Source of the DNA: JAGNNV01 sp039932395
GTDB taxonomy: Bacteria > Acidobacteriota > Vicinamibacteria > Fen-336 > JAGNNV01
Assembly: GCA_039932395.1 (NCBI GenBank)
Contig: JBDTQB010000019.1
Span: forward strand, 1-27,352
DNA: 27,352 nucleotides
Direction: 5' to 3'
Shown here: positions 15,758 to 22,973 of the stretch, one piece after another
How the letters are laid out: every line of letters begins with the position of its first letter
Numbering within the stretch: the first letter of the stretch is position 1
Made by a program: the position numbers and the translations under genes
The notes under the pieces: model-generated
The model's input: only the letters and a program-made list of their open reading frames with translations
Databases searched by the model: none
What the model was told of the DNA's origin: nothing

Positions 15758-17758
15758 CTAAAACTTCGGGCGGGCGCTTACGGAGACTGGCCTTGGGCTG
15801 ACGTGCAGCGCCAGGTGGATCATCGTGTGATCGGTCTGGCTCGATGCCGGATTGGGCGTGATCCCGGGCCGATGCGAGGTCGCGTGAACGCTGTACACGA
15901 ACGAGTCGTAATACATCACCGACGGACCCGGAACGACCTTGAACGTCACCGTTCCGCTCGCCGGGACCACGACACGCTGTGATTCCCCGCCGGCCTGGAT
16001 CGTCACGTCATCCTCCTGCGGCGTGCCGTAGAGCGTGACGTCGATCCAATCAACCGGCTCGTTCGCGCGAAGCAGCACTTCCGTTCGTTCTCCGCGTCGC
16101 ACCCGAAAGCCTTCCAAGGGTTCGCCGTCCTTGTAGAACATTCCGGGCACGCGTTCGCGACCGAAGGTTCCATCATCCGGGAAGTAGAGCCAGTAGCCGT
16201 GGCGGGAACCGGGACGATGAATCGGCGGATCGCCTTCCGCGTCATCGTAGGGCTGCTTCTTTCGCCAGGCATCGGTGCAGAAGGAGAGGTCGTTGAGCAT
16301 CGCCCGTTCAGCACGCAGGTACGTGATCGGGCTGCCGGGCCGACTGGCAAGAAGGGCCGGGCTAAGGGAATGCGTCACCGGATGAAGCCACGCGGGAAGA
16401 AGGAAGAGAACACTCACCCCCGTGCCAAGGAGCGGCACGAGGAGTTCACGTCCGCGCGGCAGGAAGTAGACCGCGAGCGGCAGCACCGCAGTGAAATAGC
16501 GATTCCCTACCGTGCCGCCGCCGCCGTACCAGTTCGTCGGTCCAGGCAGAATCGCGATGTTCACGTAGAAGAAAATCAGCACGCCAGACAAGGCAAGCCA
16601 CCCGGCCTTCTCACGCGGCCCAAGGACAAGGAACGCAAGCAAGGCCAGGAACGCGGGCGCAAAGTACGGCAGCATTCCCCCATAGCGGCCGAGCCAGAAG
16701 TCAGAGAGATTCGCGAGGAACATCTCGTGAAGCTCCTGGGGCGACTGCGCGATACCCGAACCAAGGGCCTCCGCCTCTCCGGTCTGAAGCGGGCCCAGCT
16801 TCATCGTAGTCATCCATTCGCCACTGTTGCCGAAGGTCACGTCTTTGGTTTCGATGCGTTCAAATGGGAAGTTGGCGCCGAAGGTCTTGCGCTCTCCGCC
16901 CTGGTAGTTCCATTCGCCGGTCACGAGAGTGTTCAGGCCAAAGAGCAGCACAGCGCAACCGATCATCACCGCCCCGCGGCGGACCGTTTCCAACAAACGC
17001 CGGATCCATGGAAGGCTTGAATCGAACAGCGGTGCGAAACCAAGAGGCGCCGCCAGCAAGGCGTGGGTGGCTTTCGTGTAGGTCGCGATGCCGAAGAGCA
17101 CCGCCGACAGAATCGGTTGATCCCTCCTCCAGGCCAGCAGCGCCATCGACACCAGCGCGAGATTCAGAAGCTCAGGCTGAATCCAGAAGATGTAGATCGG
17201 CGCGATGGTGGCGAGAATCAACGCGGCGGAGGCCATCAAGGCGCGGCCTTCCGTCATGCGGGTCCGAAGTTCGACGAACGCGCACATCCACGCGACGATC
17301 AGGCAGAGCGCGTTGAAAACCAGAAACCCTCGTGTGCCGAACAGCAGAACGAACGGCGCGGCCAGGACTGGATAGGTCATCGCCTTGCCGAAGTAGATCT
17401 TTTTCTGATCCTCGGGAACGCGCTTGAGCCAGGGCGCGGAGCTATCAAGTTCATACCCGCCCGACGCGCGCTTGAGGAAGATGCCTCCCGGGCCGCTCGG
17501 GTATTCATTCTTCACCCGCGCCAGATCGGCCGCGGTGTACTCGAAGTCGAAGTCAGAGACGAAGCTGTGGCCCATCGTGTAGTAGGTGGCGCCATCCGAG
17601 AAGAATCGACCGCCGCTGAGCTTCGCGGGATCGCTCGACAGGCAGAGGCCGATCAGGATCACCGAGACCAGCCCGATGACGACGGGTCCGACGCCGATCC
17701 TCAAGGAAGATCGAGGGCCGGCAAGGCGTCCGACTCGATGACGGTGAGGTTCTTCCAA
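15758..17758 (-). CDS. Large GT-C-like multi-pass membrane protein with C-terminal beta domain
   Basis: The product is 666 residues from a TTG at 17758. Another TTG at 17704 overlaps the MATE stop as TTGA and would remove 18 residues, which is equally likely. About ten to eleven membrane segments lie between residues 25 and 480. An early exported loop has FFSDGATYY with Asp55, placed like the catalytic acid of polyprenyl-phosphate-sugar-dependent GT-C glycosyltransferases. The final ~180 residues are soluble and beta-rich, without known catalytic motifs (for example WIDVTLYGTPQ and TVTFKVVPG), and resemble a carbohydrate-binding or Ig-like appendage. The role is probably transfer of a sugar to an exported acceptor. 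The family is only inferred from topology and the early Asp. It is the second gene of an overlapping pair with the MATE transporter. Confidence 0.75.
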   Translation of the reverse strand: MEEPHRHRVGRLAGPRSSLRIGVGPVVIGLVSVILIGLCLSSDPAKLSGGRFFSDGATYYTMGHSFVSDFDFEYTAADLARVKNEYPSGPGGIFLKRASGGYELDSSAPWLKRVPEDQKKIYFGKAMTYPVLAAPFVLLFGTRGFLVFNALCLIVAWMCAFVELRTRMTEGRALMASAALILATIAPIYIFWIQPELLNLALVSMALLAWRRDQPILSAVLFGIATYTKATHALLAAPLGFAPLFDSSLPWIRRLLETVRRGAVMIGCAVLLFGLNTLVTGEWNYQGGERKTFGANFPFERIETKDVTFGNSGEWMTTMKLGPLQTGEAEALGSGIAQSPQELHEMFLANLSDFWLGRYGGMLPYFAPAFLALLAFLVLGPREKAGWLALSGVLIFFYVNIAILPGPTNWYGGGGTVGNRYFTAVLPLAVYFLPRGRELLVPLLGTGVSVLFLLPAWLHPVTHSLSPALLASRPGSPITYLRAERAMLNDLSFCTDAWRKKQPYDDAEGDPPIHRPGSRHGYWLYFPDDGTFGRERVPGMFYKDGEPLEGFRVRRGERTEVLLRANEPVDWIDVTLYGTPQEDDVTIQAGGESQRVVVPASGTVTFKVVPGPSVMYYDSFVYSVHATSHRPGITPNPASSQTDHTMIHLALHVSPRPVSVSARPKF

Positions 17759-19116
17759 GCGCCTTTACGATACCGGACGAACATCACAACTCCGAGAACG
17801 ACCACGTAGAGCGTGGCGAAAACCCACGCCACGTAGACGCCTCCCGATCCGCGAACGCAGAACCACCAGGTCGGAATCAGCATGACGACCCACGAGATGA
17901 CCACCGTGGCGGCCATGGGAAACCGCGTATCGCCCGCGCCCTTCAATCCGCCGGCGCAGACGACATTCACCATGTCGAAGACGGAATAGAAAGCCACGAA
18001 ACGAAGGAGGAGGGTGGCGATGTGGCTCACCTCCCCAAAGGTCGCCGGGTCCGCGCCCATGGCGTAAGGGGCAAGGAGGAACGCCGGCGCCAGCACGTAA
18101 ACCAGGCTGCAACCGATCATGTAGATCTGCGAGATGACCAGGCCCGACTTGATCGCGCGATCAGCCAGGGCCGGCCGCTTCATGCCGAGATACCGCGCCA
18201 CCAGAGTGGACACGCCGTAGCTCAGTCCAATCGCAGGCAGGAAGACGATGCCGTTGAGATTGAAAGCGATTGAAGTCGCCGCAAGAGGTGCGACACCTAG
18301 ATCGCCAATGATGAACATGAACAGCGTGAAGCCAAGGATCTCCAGGGAAGGCTGGAGTCCTGAGGGCACGCCGAGCTTCAGCAGACGCACGAAAAGCGCG
18401 GGCTGAAAACGGAAGTCCTTGAAGCCGTGGGCATGGCGGTCGGGCGCATTCAGGATGAGGAAGAGGTACAACAACGCGCCAAACACCTGGCTCGCCACGG
18501 TGGCGTAAGCCGCTCCGCGCGTTCCCAGAACAGGCGCGCCCAGGTTCCCAAAGATCAGCACCCAGTCGAGGAACACGTTGAGCATGGTGGCGGCAAGGGT
18601 GACGCCCAGGACGACCCGGGTCTTGCCGCGTCCGGCGAAGTACGTGGAGAAGGCCACCATCAAGACCACCGGAAACGTTCCCTGCATGATGATGACCGCG
18701 TAGGAAATCTCATGCTCGCGGATCGCAGGCACGTGGCCCACCAGGTTGAAGAGCGACGGCACGAAGAACGAAAGGAGCCATCCGAGCGCGCCCGCGAGAA
18801 CCGCGAAGTAAGCGGCCTGGTAGACCACGGCCCCGATGCGCTCCTCGCGCTTCGCACCGACGTACTGGGAGACAAACGGCGTCGCGTATTCCGCCGTGCC
18901 ATTGAAGAGGCCGGTGACCACCCACATCGCGAAGCCACCCGTCGTCACGCCGGCCACCGCCTCGGGCGACCACCAGGTCAGAAAGATGCGGTCGACGAAG
19001 TGCTGGAGCGTCACCGACATCATCGAGAGGATGAGCGGCAAGCCGAGATCCAGGACCTCTTTTCCACCCGCCTCGCCCCGCCACAACCCCATTAGACGCT
19101 TCATCAGAGGGAGCAT
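17701..19116 (-). CDS. MATE family efflux transporter
   Basis: From the ATG at 19116 the product has 471 residues. In-frame ATGs at 19179 and 19104 are also possible; the longest would overlap the divergent GNAT gene, so I prefer the internal start. Twelve membrane helices in two homologous halves are visible. They begin with LGLPLILSMMSVTLQHFVDRIFL, and the second half starts near LLKLGVPSGLQPSLEILGF. YGVSTLVARYLGMKR is the typical VGARNA-like loop in diverged form. MATE proteins export drugs, dyes or metabolites using Na+ or H+ gradients. The substrate is unknown, and its overlap with a glycosyltransferase-like gene allows a role in moving an envelope precursor. Confidence 0.9.
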   Translation of the reverse strand: MLPLMKRLMGLWRGEAGGKEVLDLGLPLILSMMSVTLQHFVDRIFLTWWSPEAVAGVTTGGFAMWVVTGLFNGTAEYATPFVSQYVGAKREERIGAVVYQAAYFAVLAGALGWLLSFFVPSLFNLVGHVPAIREHEISYAVIIMQGTFPVVLMVAFSTYFAGRGKTRVVLGVTLAATMLNVFLDWVLIFGNLGAPVLGTRGAAYATVASQVFGALLYLFLILNAPDRHAHGFKDFRFQPALFVRLLKLGVPSGLQPSLEILGFTLFMFIIGDLGVAPLAATSIAFNLNGIVFLPAIGLSYGVSTLVARYLGMKRPALADRAIKSGLVISQIYMIGCSLVYVLAPAFLLAPYAMGADPATFGEVSHIATLLLRFVAFYSVFDMVNVVCAGGLKGAGDTRFPMAATVVISWVVMLIPTWWFCVRGSGGVYVAWVFATLYVVVLGVVMFVRYRKGAWKNLTVIESDALPALDLP

Positions 19117-19171
19117 CTTGCCAGAGCGCGCGTTCCGGCTAGAGTTCAGCGGTTTGACATCTCCTCCCTCC

Positions 19172-19897
19172 ATGCGCATCCGCGAAGCGGATTCGACCGC
19201 TGATCTCCAGGAAACGGCGCTGATTCAGCGCGAGGTCTGGAATGTCGAAGACATCGAGATCGTGGGCCACCTCCAGCTGAAGGCGGCGATGCACGCCGGG
19301 GGTTCCGTTCTCGTCGCCGAAATGGAAGATGGTGCGATCGCCGGTTTCTCCTACGCGCTTCCTGCCTACGTCGCGGGCGACGTCTTCTGGCATTCCGACA
19401 TGCTCGCGGTGCGGCCCGCGTTCCGGGGCGGCCAAGTGGGTCAGAAACTTAAGTGGGCTCAGCGCGATCACGCCCTGCGTTGCGGCATCAAGCGCATCAC
19501 GTGGACCTTTGACCCGATGCAGGCCGGCAACGCGCATCTGAACATCGAACTGCTGGGGGCGACGGCATGCGAGTACTTGTACGATTTCTACGGCGTCACC
19601 ACATCGTCGCTCCATCATGGTCTGCCGACCGATCGCCTGCTGGCGAATTGGGATCTCTTGGCGCCGGCCGTTCAAGCCCGGGCTGATGGACCGTCCCTCC
19701 CACCCTTCGAAGCTGAACAAGACGTCGCGATTCCCTCGAAGTGGAATGATCTGGTGGCGGCAGGTCCAGCCCAAGCCATCGCCGAACAGAAGCGCGTGGC
19801 GGTAGCACTCGTCGCAGCGTTTGCTCGCGGCCTGTCCATTCAACGATTCGACAAGAGTTCCAGTTCCTATCTGCTCGGACGGCCCGAGCACCCCTAG
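19172..19897 (+). CDS. GNAT superfamily N-acetyltransferase (COG3375-like)
   Basis: The product is 241 residues from the ATG at 19172; no Shine-Dalgarno is seen, but MRIREA is a normal GNAT N-terminus. Residues 1-60 form the first strand-helix unit. SDMLAVRPAFRGGQVGQKL (about 76-94) is the acetyl-CoA pyrophosphate-binding loop in R-x-x-G-x-G-like form. The WTFDPMQAGNAHLNIELLGA block followed by YDFYG is the signature of the COG3375 branch of predicted acetyltransferases. The C-terminal ~80 residues extend beyond the core. Substrate unknown. It diverges from the MATE gene and lies 44 bp before the M18 peptidase gene on the same strand, so it could be co-transcribed with the two peptidases. Confidence 0.85.
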   Translation: MRIREADSTADLQETALIQREVWNVEDIEIVGHLQLKAAMHAGGSVLVAEMEDGAIAGFSYALPAYVAGDVFWHSDMLAVRPAFRGGQVGQKLKWAQRDHALRCGIKRITWTFDPMQAGNAHLNIELLGATACEYLYDFYGVTTSSLHHGLPTDRLLANWDLLAPAVQARADGPSLPPFEAEQDVAIPSKWNDLVAAGPAQAIAEQKRVAVALVAAFARGLSIQRFDKSSSSYLLGRPEHP

Positions 19898-19941
19898 AAT
19901 CACGCACCCTCGTTCGTTCCCCTTTCCCTCCCGGAGACTGC

Positions 19942-21402
19942 ATGCGATCCATTCACGCCCTCACTCTTGTCGCGGTCCTTTCTCAGGTCGCCCCCGCTCA
20001 ATCTCAAGAGGCGAAGCCTGCGCCTGGCCTGGCCCCAGCTCCGATGAAGAGCGTATGGGAAGGCAAGAAGAGCGGATGGGACCTCGCCACCGCGGATCAG
20101 AAAAGGGAGATCTTCGCGTTCAACGAGAGCTTCAAGGCGTACCTGAAGACGGCCCGCAGCGCGTACTTCTCGACCCGCGAGGTGACCAAGCAGGCCAAGG
20201 CTGCGGGATTCGCCGAGTTCACTTCTCCGGCCCAGGTGAAGCCCGGCGCGCGGTTGATCGTCAATGGCCGGGACCGTGCCGTGATTCTGGTGGTCGTCGG
20301 CTCCGATCCGATGGCGGCCGGTCTTCATGTCGTAGGCACCCACCACGACTCGTCCCATCTCGATCTCAAAGCGCGGCCGATCTACGTCGCGGGCGCCGTG
20401 GCGATGTTCAACACCGTCGAGTACGGCGGCATCAAGCACTATCAGTACGCAAACGAGCCGATGGCGCTGATCGGGCGGGTCGACACCACCGATGGCAAGA
20501 CGGTCGATGTCTCAATCGGCACGGAAGACTCCGACCCCGTCTTCGTCATCCCCGACAACGCGCCTCACTCTGATGCGCCGCTCCGCAACCGCACCTACCA
20601 GAACGTCCTGGAAACGGAAGAGCTCGATCCCGTTCTCGCCAGTATTCCAACCGAAGGCTCGTTGATCGCGACCGTGATGAAAGAGATGACCGCGCGCTAC
20701 GGCATCAAGGAAGAGGACTTCGTCTCCGGCGAACTGCATCTCGTACCCGCGCGCATGCCTGCGGATGTCGGCATCGATCGCGGCCTCACCGGCGGCTATG
20801 GCCAGGATGATCGCCTCTCTTCTTATTGCGCCGTCCGCGCGATCATGGACCTCAAGGGCACACCGAAGAAGACGGCCGTCGCGTACCTCTCGAACCACGA
20901 GGAAGCGGGATCGGTGAACAACACGGGGGCGAAGTCGCAGCTCTTCAACAACACCATCGGGCGCCTGGTCTCGGCGCAGCGCGGCAAGGACTACAGCGAT
21001 CTCGACCTACGTCTTGCCCTGCGCGCCTCCGAAGTGATCTCAGCCGACACGAACGACGGGATCAATCCCCTCTTTCCGTCCACGAGTGAAGCGACCAACG
21101 CCGCGAAGATGGGCTTCGGCCCGGCGATCAAGCGCTATGGACGCGGGTTTGATGGCAACTCCGAGTTCATCGCGAAAATCCGCGGCATCCTCGACGGAGC
21201 GTCCATCCCCTGGCAGACCCAGACGCCGAAGCAGGGTGTGGGCGGCGGTGGAACCATCGGTCAGTTCTTCTCTGAGTGGGACATGGCGGTGATCGACATG
21301 GGTGTGCCTCTTCTGTCGATGCATTCCACGTTCGAGATTTCCTCGAAGGTCGACACCTGGAACTTCTACCGATTCATGGGCGCGTTCTTCTCCGCAAACT
21401 AA
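19942..21402 (+). CDS. Exported M18-family aminopeptidase
   Basis: The product is 486 residues from the ATG at 19942 (GGAG 7 nt upstream). Residues 1-22 form a signal peptide ending in AQSQ, which is unusual because M18 enzymes are normally cytosolic. Zinc and catalytic motifs of the M18 family are present in order: GTHHDSSHLDL, QDDRLSSY (bridging Asp), SNHEEAGSVNNTGA (catalytic and metal Glu), SADTNDGINP and SMHSTFEISSKVD (last His). The length matches the family plus the leader. The enzyme should remove N-terminal residues, classically acidic or neutral, from peptides. It is 42 bp upstream of a Tat-exported M24 peptidase on the same strand, suggesting a periplasmic peptide-degrading pair. 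Confidence 0.92.
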   Translation: MRSIHALTLVAVLSQVAPAQSQEAKPAPGLAPAPMKSVWEGKKSGWDLATADQKREIFAFNESFKAYLKTARSAYFSTREVTKQAKAAGFAEFTSPAQVKPGARLIVNGRDRAVILVVVGSDPMAAGLHVVGTHHDSSHLDLKARPIYVAGAVAMFNTVEYGGIKHYQYANEPMALIGRVDTTDGKTVDVSIGTEDSDPVFVIPDNAPHSDAPLRNRTYQNVLETEELDPVLASIPTEGSLIATVMKEMTARYGIKEEDFVSGELHLVPARMPADVGIDRGLTGGYGQDDRLSSYCAVRAIMDLKGTPKKTAVAYLSNHEEAGSVNNTGAKSQLFNNTIGRLVSAQRGKDYSDLDLRLALRASEVISADTNDGINPLFPSTSEATNAAKMGFGPAIKRYGRGFDGNSEFIAKIRGILDGASIPWQTQTPKQGVGGGGTIGQFFSEWDMAVIDMGVPLLSMHSTFEISSKVDTWNFYRFMGAFFSAN

Positions 21403-21444
21403 CGACACCGAGCGTCCTTTCCTTCTCTTCAGGAGCCTCAAACC

Positions 21445-22737
21445 ATGAGCGATCGTTCCCACAATCGACGTGACTTCTTCAAGGTCAGCGGGTCGGCCGC
21501 TCTCGGAGCCGCCGTCGTCGCGGGTTCTGCGGCCGAGTCCTCGGCGCAGCCGGCCGGTGCGGCGCTGCCTGCGCCCATCGCGGCGCTGAAGCCGATACTC
21601 GATGGCGTCACGCCGATCTCGATGGACGAGCGCAAGGTCCGCATCGCGAAGGCACAGAAGCTCCTGGCCGATAACGGGATGCAGGCGCTGATCATGGCGT
21701 CGGGCACGTCGCTCGATTACTTCACCAGCGCGCGCTGGGGCATCTCTGAGCGCTTCTTCGGCTGCATCATCACCCGCGAAGGCGACCCGGCGTGGGTCAC
21801 GCCCGCGTTTGAAAAGGCGCGCGCGCTGGAGCAGGTGAAGATCGGAAAGGACGTGCGCGCGTGGGAAGAGCACGAGTCACCGTCCGCACTGGTCGCCAGC
21901 ATCCTGAAGGACCGCGGTGTGACGAGCGGCAAGATCGGCATCGAGGAGATGATGCCGTTCACTTTCGCCGACAACATCGCGAAGGCGGTCCCCGCCGCGC
22001 AGATCGTCAACGGCACGCCCATCACCGCCGGCTGCCGCATGATCAAGGACGCGCATGAGATCGCTCTGATGCGGCGCGCGAACGAGATCACCGTCGCGGC
22101 GCATCGCGCTGTCTTCGCGTCACTCAAGGAAGGCATGACCCAGGATCAGGTGGCGGGGCTCTCCTCCGCCGCGCACCAGCGTTTGGGGATGAGCGGCGGA
22201 TCGCTCGTCCTCTTCGGCAAAGACGCCGCCTTCCCTCATGGCACGACTGCGCCTCAGCCTTTGAAGGCCGGCGACGCGGTCCTGCTCGATGGCGGTGGCC
22301 GTTTGCAGGGCTACTCAAGCGACATCACGCGAACCGGAATCTTCGGCGCCAAGCCGACGGATCGCCAGCGATTGATCTGGGACACCGTGCGCAAAGCGCA
22401 GGATGCGGCGTTCCGCACGGCCAAACCAGGCGTCGAATGCCAGGCGGTGGACGCGGCCGCTCGCAAAGTCGTCACCGATGCGGGCTTCGGCAAGGACTAC
22501 GAGATGTTCGGCCATCGCGTCGGCCACGGCATCGGCATGGACGGGCACGAGTGGACCTACTTCGTTCGCGGGAACACCACGAAGCTCCAGCCCGGCATGT
22601 GCTTCTCCGACGAACCCGGCATCTACATCTACGGTGAGATCGGCATCCGCCACGAGGACTGCATCTTCATCACGGAGTCGGGCGCCGAGAACATGACGAA
22701 GTGGACGGGCACCCCGGAAGAACCGGCCGTTATCTAA
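21445..22737 (+). CDS. Tat-exported M24-family (Xaa-Pro aminopeptidase-like) metallopeptidase
   Basis: The product is 430 residues, with AGGAG 9 nt before the ATG. A twin-arginine leader is clear: RRDFFK at residues 8-13, then a hydrophobic Ala/Val stretch and AQPA. The N-terminal creatinase/prolidase domain spans about 60-190. The pita-bread catalytic domain has all five metal ligands: Asp282 (LLDGGG), Asp293 (SSDITRT), His361 (GHGIGMDGHE), Glu390 (DEPGIY) and Glu404 (RHEDC). It should cleave the bond before proline at peptide N-termini or act as a dipeptidase. The Tat leader implies export after folding with metal, complementing the neighbouring M18 enzyme. A possible alternative is a creatinase-like hydrolase, but the metal site favours a peptidase. 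Confidence 0.93.
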   Translation: MSDRSHNRRDFFKVSGSAALGAAVVAGSAAESSAQPAGAALPAPIAALKPILDGVTPISMDERKVRIAKAQKLLADNGMQALIMASGTSLDYFTSARWGISERFFGCIITREGDPAWVTPAFEKARALEQVKIGKDVRAWEEHESPSALVASILKDRGVTSGKIGIEEMMPFTFADNIAKAVPAAQIVNGTPITAGCRMIKDAHEIALMRRANEITVAAHRAVFASLKEGMTQDQVAGLSSAAHQRLGMSGGSLVLFGKDAAFPHGTTAPQPLKAGDAVLLDGGGRLQGYSSDITRTGIFGAKPTDRQRLIWDTVRKAQDAAFRTAKPGVECQAVDAAARKVVTDAGFGKDYEMFGHRVGHGIGMDGHEWTYFVRGNTTKLQPGMCFSDEPGIYIYGEIGIRHEDCIFITESGAENMTKWTGTPEEPAVI

Positions 22738-22973
22738 ATCAACCCTCGTCGTTGCCAGAGGCGCTGCGTTTGAAGTCGGACTGCCGCGGCGAGCCATCAC
22801 GCAGGCAGAGCTTGGACGGGGGACGCCTACTTGACTGGCAAACCCGAGTTGTTTGACCTACGCTGGGGCATGGCGAGCCCGCTCGCGGATGGAGTTTCGC
22901 GGGAAGGCCCGTCTTGAGGTCGGTTGTTTGGTCGCTGAGGGTGTTGTAACCATGCTCCGACGCGGGAGGTTGT

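Noticed and set aside
18836..19171. Upstream extension of the GNAT frame
   Set aside because: It lies antisense to the MATE gene and adds no GNAT sequence. MRIREA at 19172 is a typical N-terminus.
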